A DNA stretch of 64,000 bases from Pleomorphovibrio marinus (lineage in GTDB: Bacteria; Bacteroidota; Bacteroidia; Cytophagales; Cyclobacteriaceae): positions 62,001-126,000 of the forward strand of contig NZ_QCXY01000010.1 in NCBI RefSeq assembly GCF_003347495.1. The letters run 5' to 3'. Below, piece after piece: positions 18,684-27,786 of the stretch (its first letter is position 1; each line of letters starts with the position of its first letter). The notes beneath the pieces are model-generated. The model was not told the origin of the DNA and searched no databases. It saw only the letters and a list, made by a program, of their open reading frames with translations. The translations under genes were made by a program, and so were the position numbers.

Positions 18684-19666
18684 TAAAATCCGACGAAATC
18701 CAATCCATACAAAAAGCTTTAGAACAAAGTATAGACACTTATTCCTTCGGGAGCCAACCAAAGGCACTTTATGAGCCTATCCGTTACCTGATGAACATAG
18801 GAGGCAAAAGGATCCGGCCATTACTTTGCCTTTTGTCCTATGGCCTTTATAGGGAGGATTATGAGAAAATTCTCTTGCCTGCCATGGCCACGGAGGTGTT
18901 TCACAACTTCACCCTAATGCATGATGACATTATGGACCAGGCCCCTCTCAGAAGGGGGAATGCCACTGTACATGAAAGGTGGAACGCCAATACTGCAATC
19001 CTCTCCGGGGATGTGATGCTGGTAAAAGCCTATGACCTCCTGTTGGACGTTCCTGGGGAAAAGTTGCCGCAAAGCATCCGGCTTTTCAACCAAACGGCCA
19101 GTGAAGTTTGCGAGGGACAACAATTGGACATGGATTTCGAAGCCAAGGAAACCGTTACCGAACCCGAGTATATAGAAATGATCCGGCTTAAAACAGCGGT
19201 ATTGTTGGGTTTTGCATTGAAGTTTGGGGCTTTCCTTGCAGATGCACCGGAGGAGGACCAAGACAGATTGTATGAGTTTGGGGTAAATATCGGGATAGGT
19301 TTTCAGCTCAAAGACGATTTGCTGGACGTTTATGCGGACAAATCCATCTTTGGAAAGCAGGTTGGGGGGGATATCCTCTCCAATAAAAAAACCTTCCTGC
19401 TTATAAAGGCCATGGAATTGGCCAAAGGTGAATTAGCAGAAAAGCTTGCCTATTGGCTTCAGCAGAAGGATTTTGATAAAAAGGAAAAGGTAAAGGCGGT
19501 AACCGAGATTTATGACCAATTAGCTATTAGATCATTGAGTGAGTCCAAAATGAGGTCCTATTTTGAGAAGGGCTTCGATCAACTCCCAAGACTACATCCT
19601 TCAAGCGCAGTAGGCCTGAAGCGGCTCTGGGGTTTAGCGGAGGATTTGGTAAACAGGGAAAAGTAA
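18680..19666 (+). CDS. Trans-isoprenyl diphosphate synthase
   Basis: A 328-residue polyprenyl synthetase that adds isopentenyl diphosphate units to an allylic primer. The two aspartate-rich motifs are LMHDDIMDQAPLRRG (FARM, DDxxD) and GFQLKDDLLDVYAD (SARM). NIGGKRIRPLLCLL near residue 40 matches the diphosphate-binding GGKRxRP motif. Residues before the FARM (EVFHNFTLMHDD) set chain length; I would guess a medium or long product for menaquinone, but this is not certain. It overlaps rnr by four bases, and the rhomboid gene follows 16 bp later, giving an rnr-synthase-rhomboid operon. Confidence 0.9.
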   Translation: MIKSDEIQSIQKALEQSIDTYSFGSQPKALYEPIRYLMNIGGKRIRPLLCLLSYGLYREDYEKILLPAMATEVFHNFTLMHDDIMDQAPLRRGNATVHERWNANTAILSGDVMLVKAYDLLLDVPGEKLPQSIRLFNQTASEVCEGQQLDMDFEAKETVTEPEYIEMIRLKTAVLLGFALKFGAFLADAPEEDQDRLYEFGVNIGIGFQLKDDLLDVYADKSIFGKQVGGDILSNKKTFLLIKAMELAKGELAEKLAYWLQQKDFDKKEKVKAVTEIYDQLAIRSLSESKMRSYFEKGFDQLPRLHPSSAVGLKRLWGLAEDLVNREK

Positions 19667-19682
19667 CCAAAAGTTTTTTGCT

Positions 19683-20315
19683 ATGGAAGAAGTTTCATTA
19701 ACGGTGATTTTAATAGCCATCACATGCGCAAGTTCTTATTACGCTTGGAAGAATCCAGCTTTTATGGACAAAAGTCTATTTACTCCATATAGGGTCTACA
19801 ATTACAAGGAATATTCGAGGTTTTTTTTTAGTGGATTTATACATAAAGATGGTGTACATCTCTTATTTAACATGTTCACCTTTTATTTTTTTGGACAGGT
19901 AGTAGAACAATTCTTAGGCTACTTATTGGGTATGAATTTGGGAATGCTGGTATTTGTAGCCTTCTATTTGGCGGCCATTATAGTGTCTGATATACCTACC
20001 TATTTCAAAGAAAAAGACAATCCCAGCTATCATGCCCTGGGCGCATCAGGAGGGACTGCCGCCATGGTGTTTGCCAGTATTGTGCTGATGCCCTTGGCGG
20101 ACATCTGTATCTTTGGTATTTTCTGCCTGCCTGGTTTTGTGTTGGGCTTGATGTTTTTAGCCTATGCGTATTACAAGGGAAAAATTGCCGATGACAACAT
20201 CAACCATGATGCCCACCTGTATGGGGCATTGTTTGGCATTTTCTTTATTTTGGCATTGGACCCCGAAAGGGCTGGTCATTTTTGGGATCAAATTAGGGAG
20301 TTCCAATTGTTCTAG
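19683..20315 (+). CDS. Rhomboid family intramembrane serine protease
   Basis: The 210-residue membrane protein has about six helices. The catalytic Ser lies in HALGASGGTAAMVF (GxSG, about 119-132) and the catalytic His in INHDAHLYGALFG. The conserved segment GFIHKDGVHLLFNMFTFYFFG gives the family's His-x-x-x-Asn pattern in helix 2. It cleaves other membrane proteins within the bilayer; the substrate is unknown. It is the last gene of the rnr operon, and its stop codon lies inside a terminator hairpin. Confidence 0.92.
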   Translation: MEEVSLTVILIAITCASSYYAWKNPAFMDKSLFTPYRVYNYKEYSRFFFSGFIHKDGVHLLFNMFTFYFFGQVVEQFLGYLLGMNLGMLVFVAFYLAAIIVSDIPTYFKEKDNPSYHALGASGGTAAMVFASIVLMPLADICIFGIFCLPGFVLGLMFLAYAYYKGKIADDNINHDAHLYGALFGIFFILALDPERAGHFWDQIREFQLF

Positions 20316-20328
20316 AACTCCCCATTTT
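20296..20328 (+). terminator. Terminator overlapping the rhomboid stop codon
   Basis: GGGAGTTC (20296-20303) pairs perfectly with GAACTCCC (20315-20322) over an 11-base loop; CA and six T follow. The TAG stop of the rhomboid gene lies at the right edge of the loop. It separates the rnr operon from the convergent hibernation-factor gene. Confidence 0.75.
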
Positions 20329-20339
20329 TTCCTAATACG

Positions 20340-20648
20340 TTATTTGTTTTTCTGCAGCTGCCTAATCAGCTTATCCGTGATGGACTTCATCATTGGTACC
20401 CAGTTCTCTCCCTTTTCATCAGCAAAAACAGTAGGCCCAGGTACACCCAACCTGATTCCCATGGTATTCTCGGATGTTGATCCCTGTCCTTCGATCTTGA
20501 AATACACATCGAAGGCCTTAATTTTAGCTGTAAAGCGCAACAGCTTATCTATAGAGCCCCTTATTTCTTCTTGAATAGCATCACTGATGTCTACGGTTGG
20601 GGCCTGAACGTCAATTTTTACTCCTTTATAATTCTCGGTATAGTTCAT
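20340..20648 (-). CDS. HPF/RaiA-family ribosome-associated protein
   Basis: The 102-residue protein has the beta-alpha-beta-beta-beta-alpha outline of ribosome hibernation factors, with DVQAPTVDISDAIQEEI at the first strand and helix, KIKAFDVYFK in the middle and a basic C-terminal helix (SITDKLIRQLQKNK). The family binds the 30S decoding region in starved cells and silences ribosomes. It is a short form without the C-terminal dimerisation domain of long HPF. The match is moderate, so I give it no gene symbol. It converges on the rhomboid gene. Confidence 0.7.
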   Translation of the reverse strand: MNYTENYKGVKIDVQAPTVDISDAIQEEIRGSIDKLLRFTAKIKAFDVYFKIEGQGSTSENTMGIRLGVPGPTVFADEKGENWVPMMKSITDKLIRQLQKNK

Positions 20649-20788
20649 AAAATGTATTTTAGTTAATCAGAATAATTGAAATAACCTTAAGGCAAGGTTT
20701 TTGATATTTTCATAGGAACAATAAGAATGCCGATTATTCGGCCTTACTAAACTACCATTTATAAATTTCAAACCGAAAATTTTTGATC

Positions 20789-21958
20789 ATGAAAATCTTC
20801 AATAACCAGCATTTTAAAAAACTACATGAAACTACTGGAAATACGGTATTGAGCTTCTTTGTGCCCACAAATAGACACAGTTCCGATGGTTACAAAGCTG
20901 ATAAAATCCACCTGAAAAACCTGCTAGGAAAAGCACAGGAGGAGTTGGTTAAGCTAAAAGGCATGGAAGAGAAAGATGCCAGGGAAACCTTAAAGCCGGC
21001 AAGCGCACTTTTGGAGGATTATGATTTTTGGAAATACAATGCAGACCTATTGGCGATTTATATCATCGATGGGGATTTAGAATATCTCAGGCTTCCAATA
21101 CCTCAAAAAGAAAGTGCGTATTTTATTGGCCAGCGCCCCTTTCTCCTACCCTTAATCCCGGAACTAAATGACGACGGCCTGTACTATTTGCTGCTTTTAA
21201 ACCTAGACAGAATTCGGCTGTTTGAGGCAAAAAGATCCAGTATTTACGAAATCGAACTAGACCAGGAAGAGGTAGCTGTTTCGTTCACCGATGAGGAAGA
21301 GGAAATGGAAAACGTTGGAAATCTCCAAGCGCAAAGCAACGTGGGAGATGGGGGAGCAACCTATCACGGACATGGAGATGGTTCTGATGAGGAAAAAAAG
21401 GTGACTATTCTCAACTATTTTCACCGCATGACGAATATGCTGGAGCCCAAGCTAAACCAGCGACCCTTACCGCTTTTTTTGGCAGGAGTGGACTATTTGA
21501 TACCCTTGTTCCGGGAAGCCAGCAAATACAATCATCTGCAAAAAGGGCACGTAAGTGGCGCCTTCTCCGGTGAAGACATAAAAACCCTCCATAAAAAGTC
21601 CTGGGAATTGGCCAGCCGTCATTTTGACGAAAACAGAGAGGGGAGAATGGAGGAATTCAATTTGAAAAAGGCAAAAAGCCTGGCAATTGACAATGACTCA
21701 GCAAAATTAATCAAAGCATCCATCTCCGGAGGAGTAGACATGCTGTTTTTGAGTACCGACCACGAACATAAGTGGGGAACTTTTAATGAGGAGCAATATA
21801 AATTGAATTTTGAAGATTGCCCCACAGGAAAAAACCACTGTCTAATCGACTTGGCTGCCTCTCATGTGGTAAATAATGGGGGAAAGGTTTACTTTCTCCC
21901 TGCGGATAAAATGCCCGCAGAAAGTCAAATGGCAGGTACGCTCAGGTACGAAATATAA
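20789..21958 (+). CDS. baeRF-type (archaeo-eukaryotic release factor-like) protein
   Basis: A 389-residue protein with an N-terminal domain, a central segment on an eRF1-like fold (DLLAIYIIDGDLEYLRLPIP, YYLLLLNLDRIRLFEAKRSS) and a C-terminal domain (VDYLIPLFREASKYNH, VDMLFLSTDHEHKWG, CLIDLAASHVVNNGGKVYFLPADKMP). This layout resembles the bacterial relatives of archaeo-eukaryotic release factor 1. The role is unproven; ribosome rescue or ribosome-associated stress has been proposed for the group. The start is the ATG at 20789; a TTG six bases earlier is unlikely. A strong terminator follows 3 bases after the stop. The hibernation-factor gene is divergent next door. Confidence 0.75.
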   Translation: MKIFNNQHFKKLHETTGNTVLSFFVPTNRHSSDGYKADKIHLKNLLGKAQEELVKLKGMEEKDARETLKPASALLEDYDFWKYNADLLAIYIIDGDLEYLRLPIPQKESAYFIGQRPFLLPLIPELNDDGLYYLLLLNLDRIRLFEAKRSSIYEIELDQEEVAVSFTDEEEEMENVGNLQAQSNVGDGGATYHGHGDGSDEEKKVTILNYFHRMTNMLEPKLNQRPLPLFLAGVDYLIPLFREASKYNHLQKGHVSGAFSGEDIKTLHKKSWELASRHFDENREGRMEEFNLKKAKSLAIDNDSAKLIKASISGGVDMLFLSTDHEHKWGTFNEEQYKLNFEDCPTGKNHCLIDLAASHVVNNGGKVYFLPADKMPAESQMAGTLRYEI

Positions 21959-21960
21959 CA

Positions 21961-21990
21961 AAAAAGGCTCCCTGTATGGGAGCCTTTTTT
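21961..21990. terminator. Bidirectional intrinsic terminator
   Basis: GGCTCCC (21966-21972) and GGGAGCC (21978-21984) pair over a five-base loop, with A-run before and T-run after, so it works on both strands. It ends the baeRF gene on the plus strand and rplU-rpmA on the minus strand. Confidence 0.9.
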
Positions 21991-22022
21991 GTTTCTCAAA
22001 AATTCTTTTCCAAGATTTAAAG

Positions 22023-22283
22023 TTAAGCTTCAGCAGGAATGACAGATACATAGGACCTTCCGCCATATTTCTTCTGAAAACTTACCCTTCCATCCACCTT
22101 TGCAAACAAAGTATGGTCCTTGCCTAACCCGACGTTTTCGCCTGGATGGTGCTTGGTACCTCTCTGCCTAACTAGTATGTTTCCGGCGATTACAACCTCG
22201 CCACCAAATTTCTTTACACCAAGACGTTTACTTTCTGATTCTCTACCGTTCTTGGAACTACCTACACCTTTCTTATGTGCCAT
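22023..22283 (-). CDS. rpmA: 50S ribosomal protein L27
   Basis: The 86-residue protein begins [18 protein letters not shown], the L27 signature; its N-terminal tail reaches the peptidyl-transferase centre. The basic core ([20 protein letters not shown]) is standard. It lies 28 bases downstream of rplU in the usual L21-L27 pair, and the shared terminator at 21961-21990 follows. obgE, often next in other phyla, is not here. There is no N-terminal extension of the kind removed by Prp protease in Firmicutes. Confidence 0.98.
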   Translation of the reverse strand: MAHKKGVGSSKNGRESESKRLGVKKFGGEVVIAGNILVRQRGTKHHPGENVGLGKDHTLFAKVDGRVSFQKKYGGRSYVSVIPAEA

Positions 22284-22311
22284 GCTATTAATGAATTTAA
22301 GTTGCCAATAC

Positions 22312-22623
22312 TTAAAGGAGAATATCCTCTATTTGGATTTTAGTGTATTGTTGTCTGTGTCCCTTTTTCTTCTTGTAACCCTTTCTTCTCTTCTTTTTGA
22401 AGACAATTATTTTGTCACCTTTTACGTGACCTAGGATTTTAGCGGATACCTTGGCACCTCCCAAGAGTGGGGCACCTATCGATACTTGGCCATCGTTGTC
22501 AGCGAAGAGGACTTGATCGAACTCAACGGAAGCGTCAACATCTCCTTGCATTTTTGGTGCATAGATCTGTTGATCTTTTGTTACTTTGAACTGCTTTCCG
22601 GCTATGTTTACTATTGCGTACAT
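22312..22623 (-). CDS. rplU: 50S ribosomal protein L21
   Basis: The 103-residue protein begins [20 protein letters not shown], followed by [45 protein letters not shown], all of it typical of L21, which binds 23S rRNA. It is the first gene of the rplU-rpmA unit. A TATATTTG box lies about 40 bases upstream. As an r-protein operon leader the 5' UTR may be regulated, but I see no clear structure. Confidence 0.97.
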   Translation of the reverse strand: MYAIVNIAGKQFKVTKDQQIYAPKMQGDVDASVEFDQVLFADNDGQVSIGAPLLGGAKVSAKILGHVKGDKIIVFKKKRRKGYKKKKGHRQQYTKIQIEDILL

Positions 22624-22661
22624 AAACTGGTTGATATAACTACGATTATCAAAATGAGGTG

Positions 22662-22669
22662 CAAATATA
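22662..22669 (-). promoter_or_regulatory. Probable -7 element for rplU-rpmA
   Basis: The minus strand reads TATATTTG, a full match to TAnnTTTG, 39 bases upstream of the L21 start codon. The -33 TTG is not evident. Confidence 0.45.
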
Positions 22670-22823
22670 GCTATTTTTCTGAAAATGGTGAAAAAATTCT
22701 TAAAATTATATTGCCTTATAAAGTAAAGGTCGTCTCCTCACTGGGATATTCTGCAAATTTAGGAGGTCAAAATAAATATAACTAGGGAGGAATTTAGAAA
22801 AACAAAGCAGAGAGATAAATAAA

Positions 22824-22838
22824 TTGACCAATGGTCAA
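22824..22838. promoter_or_regulatory. 15-bp palindrome, candidate operator upstream of nrdB (site 1)
   Basis: TTGACCA-A-TGGTCAA is a perfect palindrome with seven-base arms. A 13/15 match occurs 154 bp downstream at 22978. Such a symmetric pair suggests a dimeric repressor site for the ribonucleotide reductase genes. It does not resemble the NrdR box. Confidence 0.4.
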
Positions 22839-22977
22839 AAAAATAGACGGAATTTGGGTTCCTTTCATAGCAAAATTATTTCAAAAAAATTATTGCCCAT
22901 TTTTATACGTATAAATCCATAATTTTTCCTTCATGAATAGATACATAACTTACTATTTTATAGTATTTTATGATGTT

Positions 22978-22992
22978 TTGACCAAAAGTCAA
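22978..22992. promoter_or_regulatory. 15-bp palindrome-like site 2 upstream of nrdB
   Basis: TTGACCAAAAGTCAA matches site 1 at 13 of 15 bases and keeps five-base arms. A further half-site TTGAC lies at 23006-23010. The gap to the nrdB start is 180 bp. Confidence 0.35.
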
Positions 22993-23171
22993 TTTTCATG
23001 GATTTTTGACTTTCATTTATCGAAAATCCTGCCCATATTTGTTTAAAACCCTCCAAAAAAAGAACCAAAAGGAGTTAAAACCAGAGAAATATGAGTAGTA
23101 GGAGTTGCCACTAGATGGGTTTCTTCTAAACTGGGTTTGGCTATTTCAAGAAATAATAAATATAATTCACA

Positions 23172-24152
23172 ATGAGACCGGAACCGATTTTAGAGCAAGG
23201 AGACAGCAGCAGGTTTGTATTGTTCCCCATTCAACACGACGATATTTGGGAATACTATAAAAAAGCGGAAGCGAGCTTTTGGACTGCCGAAGAGATTGAC
23301 CTTGGGCAGGACATGAACGACTGGAAAAATTTAAATGACGGAGAGCGGCATTTCATTTCCCACGTACTGGCGTTTTTTGCCGCCAGTGATGGTATCGTAA
23401 ACGAGAACCTCGCAGAACATTTCGTTTCTGAGGTTCAATACACGGAGGCCAAATTCTTTTACGGCTTTCAGATCGCCATGGAGAACATACATAGCGAGAC
23501 CTACAGCCTGTTGATCGACACCTATATTAAAACCCCCTCGGAGAGAGATAAGCTTTTCAATGCCATCGAGCATTTGAGCTGTGTGAAGAAAAAAGCTGAT
23601 TGGGCATTGCGCTGGATAGACAAAGGAAGTTTTCATGAGCGATTGATTGCATTTGCCGCAGTGGAAGGGATCTTTTTCTCAGGTTCCTTTTGTTCTATTT
23701 TTTGGCTCAAGAAAAGGGGACTTATGCCCGGACTCACTTTTTCCAACGAATTGATATCAAGGGACGAAGGGTTACACTGTGATTTTGCTTGTCACCTCTA
23801 CACTAAGCATGTGGTCAACCAACTGCCGGAGGAAAAAATCATCGGCATCATCAAAGATGCTGTAGAAATAGAAAAAGAGTTTGTAACTGATGCTCTACCT
23901 GTCAGGTTGATCGGCATGAACGCAGAACTAATGTGCCAGTATATAGAATTTGTAGCCGACAGGCTATTATTGGAATTGGGATGCAGCAAAGTGTGGAACA
24001 GCACTAATCCATTTGATTTCATGGACATGATTTCTCTGCAAGGCAAGACCAATTTCTTTGAAAAGCGCGTAGGTGATTACCAAAAGGCTGGTGTAATGAA
24101 GAACAAAGAATCCACCGGAGGTAATAAATTCTCTATCGAAGAGGACTTTTAA
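23172..24152 (+). CDS. nrdB: Ribonucleoside-diphosphate reductase, beta subunit
   Basis: Class I reductase radical-bearing subunit, 326 residues. Metal ligands and radical Tyr lie in [18 protein letters not shown] and SETYSLLID (the E-x-x-H then Tyr pattern), with further ligands in EGIFFSGSF and [11 protein letters not shown]. The Tyr after HSET fits a tyrosyl-radical class Ia type rather than a Phe-bearing class Ic type. Substrates are NDPs reduced by NrdA; NrdB stores the radical. nrdA follows 39 bp downstream, so they form an operon. The start context [20 protein letters not shown] is standard. Confidence 0.95.
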   Translation: MRPEPILEQGDSSRFVLFPIQHDDIWEYYKKAEASFWTAEEIDLGQDMNDWKNLNDGERHFISHVLAFFAASDGIVNENLAEHFVSEVQYTEAKFFYGFQIAMENIHSETYSLLIDTYIKTPSERDKLFNAIEHLSCVKKKADWALRWIDKGSFHERLIAFAAVEGIFFSGSFCSIFWLKKRGLMPGLTFSNELISRDEGLHCDFACHLYTKHVVNQLPEEKIIGIIKDAVEIEKEFVTDALPVRLIGMNAELMCQYIEFVADRLLLELGCSKVWNSTNPFDFMDMISLQGKTNFFEKRVGDYQKAGVMKNKESTGGNKFSIEEDF

Positions 24153-24191
24153 TATCATTTTTACAAAACACCTTATTATTACTTATTTCTT

Positions 24192-26579
24192 ATGTTAGTA
24201 ATCAAACGAGACGGGCGCAGGGAGTCAGTCAGATTCGACAAAATTACGGCAAGGATAGAAAATCTTTGCAAGGGGCTAGACCCAAAGCACATTCATCCTA
24301 TCGAGGTCGCCAAAAAAGTGATTGATGGGCTCTATGACGGTGTAACCACCACCGAACTAGACAATTTAGCGGCAGAGGTTTGTGCATCGTTGACCGTAAA
24401 GCATCCGGATTATGCAATACTTGCTGCACGTATTGCCATTTCCAACCTTCACAAGACCACCAGCCAGTCGTTTTCAAACACCATGAAACGGCTCTACACC
24501 TATATTAACCCAATCACCCAGGAAAATGCCGCACTCATAGCCCCTGATGTATATGGAGTGGTTAAGCAGCATGCTGCTCTTTTGGACGAAGTCATCGATT
24601 ACGACAGGGACTTTGACTACGATTTCTTTGGGTTTAAAACCTTGGAAAGAAGTTACCTGATCAAACTTGACGGCAAGGTAGTGGAAAGGCCACAGCACAT
24701 GCTGATGAGGGTGGCCATAGGTATTCACAAGGAGGACATCGATGCGGCTATAGAAACCTATCACCTGCTTTCCCAAAAATGGTTTACCCATGCTACACCT
24801 ACCCTGTTTAATGCCGGGACTCCTAAGCCCCAATTGTCCTCCTGCTTCCTTCTCACCATGAAGGACGACAGCATAGATGGGATCTACGACACCTTGAAAC
24901 AGTGTGCAAAGATTTCCCAATCCGCCGGTGGCATAGGGTTGAGCATCCACAACGTAAGGGCCAAAGGGTCCTATATCAGAGGCACAAATGGCATGAGTAA
25001 CGGCATAGTGCCCATGTTGAGGAACTTTGACATGACAGCAAGGTACGTGGACCAGGGTGGGGGTAAAAGAAAAGGAAGCTTCGCGGTTTACTTGGAGCCC
25101 TGGCATGCCGACATCAAAGATTTTCTGGATCTGAAAAAGAACCACGGCAAAGAGGAATTGAGGGCAAGGGATCTGTTTTATGCACTTTGGATCTCGGATT
25201 TATTCATGAAACGTGTGGAGGCCAACGAGGAATGGTCCTTGTTTTGCCCCAATGAGGCACCCGGTCTCGCCGATTGCCATGGTGCCGAATTCGAAAGGCT
25301 CTATGAGAAATATGAAAAGGAGGGCAAGGCAAGGGAAACCATAAAAGCCCAAGAACTGTGGTTTGAAGTGCTGGAGTCACAAATTGAAACAGGGACACCC
25401 TACCTTCTTTATAAGGATGCTGCAAATAGCAAGTCCAACCAAAAGAACTTGGGCACCATCAAATCCTCCAACCTGTGTACCGAAATCCTTGAGTACACCT
25501 CTCCGGACGAGGTAGCGGTATGTAACTTGGCTTCTATCGCCTTACCCAAATTTGTATCGACCGATAAAAACGGCAAGCGCTATTTTGACCATCAGAAACT
25601 CTATGAGGTAACCAAAGTTGCCACGAGGAACCTCAACAAGGTGATAGACGTCAATTATTACCCCGTGGAGGAAGCGAGAAAGTCCAACTTCCGGCACAGG
25701 CCCATAGGGCTGGGCATACAAGGGTTAGCGGATGCATTCATCTTGCTTAGGATGCCTTTTGATTCTGAGGAGGCCAAGGGGCTAAACGTGGACATATTCG
25801 AGACCATTTACTTTGCAGCCATGGAAACCTCTATGGAGCTGGCAAAAACCCAGGGAACTTACGAAACATACGAAGGATCGCCAGTGTCGAAGGGACAATA
25901 CCAGTTCGACCTATGGGGAGTTACACCCAAGTCAGGTAGGTGGGATTGGACTGCTTTAAAAGCCAAGACCAATAAATACGGTATACGTAATTCTCTTTTG
26001 GTAGCCCCCATGCCCACAGCGTCCACCTCCCAGATTTTGGGAAACAACGAGTGTTTCGAACCATACACTTCAAACATCTATACCAGAAGAACACTATCCG
26101 GAGAGTTTGTAGTGGTGAACAAACACCTTATGAAAGATCTGATCAGCCTGGGGCTTTGGACTGAAAAAATGAAAAACAGGCTTATCAGTGCAAACGGATC
26201 GATACAGCAGATGCCAGAGGTTCCTCAACATCTCAAAGACCTTTACAAGACCGTTTGGGAAATTTCCCAAAAGACCATCATTGATATGGCTGCGGACAGA
26301 GGGGCTTATATTTGCCAATCCCAAAGCATGAACCTGTTTTTACAAGAGCCCAATTTCGGCAAACTCACTTCCATGCACTTCTATTCTTGGAAAAAAGGGC
26401 TGAAAACAGGCATCTATTACCTCCGGTCCAAGGCAGCCAGCAGCGCTATTCAATTCACCGTGGACAAGTCGCAGTTGGATCAGGTAGAACCGGTTCAAGA
26501 CACCAAGAAAAAGCAGCAGCAGGAAGCCATCGCCTGCTCTTTGGATGACCCAGACAACTGTGAAGCCTGCGGTAGTTAG
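24192..26579 (+). CDS. nrdA: Ribonucleoside-diphosphate reductase, alpha subunit
   Basis: Catalytic subunit, 795 residues. It opens with an ATP-cone ([20 protein letters not shown], about 3-22) that lets dATP and ATP set overall activity. The ten-stranded barrel has the redox Cys in LSSCFLLTM, the active-site Asn/Cys/Glu in [11 protein letters not shown], the second redox Cys in [13 protein letters not shown], and radical-transfer tyrosines near [20 protein letters not shown]. The C-terminal shuttle pair lies in CEACGS at the end. All catalytic residues are present and length is normal. Expression is probably under the control region at 22824-22992; a terminator follows at 26604. Confidence 0.97.
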   Translation: MLVIKRDGRRESVRFDKITARIENLCKGLDPKHIHPIEVAKKVIDGLYDGVTTTELDNLAAEVCASLTVKHPDYAILAARIAISNLHKTTSQSFSNTMKRLYTYINPITQENAALIAPDVYGVVKQHAALLDEVIDYDRDFDYDFFGFKTLERSYLIKLDGKVVERPQHMLMRVAIGIHKEDIDAAIETYHLLSQKWFTHATPTLFNAGTPKPQLSSCFLLTMKDDSIDGIYDTLKQCAKISQSAGGIGLSIHNVRAKGSYIRGTNGMSNGIVPMLRNFDMTARYVDQGGGKRKGSFAVYLEPWHADIKDFLDLKKNHGKEELRARDLFYALWISDLFMKRVEANEEWSLFCPNEAPGLADCHGAEFERLYEKYEKEGKARETIKAQELWFEVLESQIETGTPYLLYKDAANSKSNQKNLGTIKSSNLCTEILEYTSPDEVAVCNLASIALPKFVSTDKNGKRYFDHQKLYEVTKVATRNLNKVIDVNYYPVEEARKSNFRHRPIGLGIQGLADAFILLRMPFDSEEAKGLNVDIFETIYFAAMETSMELAKTQGTYETYEGSPVSKGQYQFDLWGVTPKSGRWDWTALKAKTNKYGIRNSLLVAPMPTASTSQILGNNECFEPYTSNIYTRRTLSGEFVVVNKHLMKDLISLGLWTEKMKNRLISANGSIQQMPEVPQHLKDLYKTVWEISQKTIIDMAADRGAYICQSQSMNLFLQEPNFGKLTSMHFYSWKKGLKTGIYYLRSKAASSAIQFTVDKSQLDQVEPVQDTKKKQQQEAIACSLDDPDNCEACGS

Positions 26580-26603
26580 ATTTTAAGTACCAGGGTACAT
26601 TAA

Positions 26604-26641
26604 GAAAAGCAAGGTCAATACAGGTTGGCCTTGCTTTTTTT
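26604..26641 (+). terminator. Intrinsic terminator of nrdBA
   Basis: AAAGCAAGGTC pairs with GGCCTTGCTTT (one G-U pair) over a loop of about ten bases, followed by a T-run. It lies about 25 bases past the nrdA stop. Confidence 0.85.
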
Positions 26642-26952
26642 GTACCCTCTTTGGTTAATTTTTCAACCGGTAATTCAGTAATTGCTGTAAAATCACCCCA
26701 CCCACCCCTATTTTTAATCCTCTAATTTTTCTTTTGGAGATAGAATTCTATTAAGTAGAATATTTTATATTATTAAACTATTTGTAGTTGAAAAAAAATT
26801 TAATTCCTTAATTATTAAAATAATAAAATTAAATAGCTGTATTTTGGATTTCTTTTCCAAAGAATTATAAATTTTTCAATTTTTACGAAATAACAATTTT
26901 CAACTATGAATATTACCTATACGTTAATTTTTCAATTATTTTATTATAATTA

Positions 26953-26983
26953 TTGCAATGAATCAATTCCTACAATACATTTG
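26953..26983 (+). promoter_or_regulatory. Promoter TTG-N20-TACATTTG for the 27107 gene
   Basis: TTG (26953-26955) and TACATTTG (26976-26983) stand 20 bases apart, ideal Bacteroidota spacing. Transcription would begin near 26990, at the palindrome CTTACGTAAG, leaving a leader of about 117 bases. Confidence 0.7.
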
Positions 26984-27026
26984 TATCATACTTACGTAAG
27001 TGATTCAATTATCGCCCAAAATAATT

Positions 27027-27069
27027 AACCTCAAACAAAAAATTCGCAGAAACATTTCTGCGGGAGGTT
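27027..27069 (+). promoter_or_regulatory. Leader stem-loop upstream of the secreted-protein gene
   Basis: CGCAGAA (27045-27051) pairs with TTCTGCG (27056-27062) over a four-base loop; outer AACCTC (27027-27032) can pair with GAGGTT (27064-27069). The right arm overlaps a GGGAGG purine run that could serve in ribosome or protein binding. It lies about 38 bases before the start codon. Confidence 0.5.
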
Positions 27070-27106
27070 TGAATTTCATTCTTATAACCTTAAAAATTTT
27101 AACACC

Positions 27107-27691
27107 ATGAGATTAATTATTGCAACATTCCTAGCGCTCAGCATCAGTTTCGGATCCCATGCTTTTTCTGGACCCGGCAAAGAAAATCCTATCGTAACTT
27201 TGGAAAAGGTGGGTGATGCAAAGTTTCAGCTTAAGTATTTGGCAAAGCCAAGTGGCGACGTGACGGTGAACATCAAAGATGAGAAAAACCATATCGTTTA
27301 CCGTGACGTGATCAGCAGTGAAAAGCTTTTCTTCAAAAACTACGACTTGAAAAAATTGGGTTTTGGCAGTTTCCAATTCGAGATTGTAGAAAATGAATCC
27401 GGAAGACATGAGGACTTTAAGGTGAACGTGACTCCTCCTCAAAGCAAGTCAAATTACCATGTCAACAAAAGGATTCTTGACCAAAGAAGTATTGCCTTAC
27501 TGGTTTCCAATTTGGACGAAACTGAAAAAACAATCCGGATTTTTGACAAAGGTGAAAAAATTCATGAAGAAAACTTCTCCGGAAAAAATTTCGGGAAAAG
27601 GTTCACTTTCGAAAACTTAGTAAACCTTAAAAACATCACCATTGAAATCAAAGATGTTGATGGTTTCTCCAAATTTATTTCTGCCAGATAA
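27107..27691 (+). CDS. Secreted protein of unknown function (two similar beta-rich halves)
   Basis: The 194-residue protein has a signal peptide (about 1-19, ending near GSHAF) and no lipobox. The mature part looks like two beta-sandwich repeats: VTLEKVGDAKFQLKYLAKPS with KIVYRDVISSE-like strands in the first half, and IALLVSNLDETEKTIRIFDK with IHEENFSGKNFGKRFTFENL in the second. I do not recognise a named family. The strong promoter, the structured 117-base leader and the strong terminator suggest a highly and separately expressed monocistronic gene, probably for a periplasmic or surface protein. Confidence 0.75.
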   Translation: MRLIIATFLALSISFGSHAFSGPGKENPIVTLEKVGDAKFQLKYLAKPSGDVTVNIKDEKNHIVYRDVISSEKLFFKNYDLKKLGFGSFQFEIVENESGRHEDFKVNVTPPQSKSNYHVNKRILDQRSIALLVSNLDETEKTIRIFDKGEKIHEENFSGKNFGKRFTFENLVNLKNITIEIKDVDGFSKFISAR

Positions 27692-27719
27692 TTTAGTTTA
27701 ATTAACCACTAACAATCGA

Positions 27720-27750
27720 AAGCGGCTCCATTGAGAGCCGCTTTTTTTTT
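27720..27750 (+). terminator. Strong intrinsic terminator
   Basis: AAGCGGCTC (27720-27728) pairs perfectly with GAGCCGCTT (27735-27743) over a six-base loop, followed by nine or so T. It ends the secreted-protein transcript. Confidence 0.92.
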
Positions 27751-27786
27751 GGAATTATTCAATACACTAACATGTTTTGAATTCAT

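Larger units (their letters stand above)
22624..23171. other. Intergenic region rplU / nrdB with two palindromes
   Basis: This 548-bp gap is AT-rich and holds no convincing gene. It contains the L21 promoter side and the leader of nrdB, plus two near-identical 15-bp palindromes annotated separately. No tRNA, riboswitch or known small RNA was recognised. Confidence 0.5.
26642..27106. other. AT-rich intergenic region and leader of the secreted-protein gene
   Basis: About 465 bp, very AT-rich and coding for nothing that I can support. It holds a perfect 10-bp palindrome TAGAATTCTA (26741-26750), another CTTACGTAAG (26991-27000), a good promoter (26953-26983) and a leader hairpin (27027-27069), listed separately where they matter. 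Confidence 0.5.

Noticed and set aside
17748-18767. 339-codon minus-strand frame inside rnr
   Set aside because: Lies wholly opposite the well-supported RNase R gene, has no domain or signal and no ribosome-binding context.
22624-23171. NrdR boxes upstream of nrdB
   Set aside because: The palindromes found have a TTGACC core and do not resemble the NrdR consensus.
24474-25145. 223-codon minus-strand frame inside nrdA
   Set aside because: Antisense shadow of the conserved reductase gene; no recognisable features.
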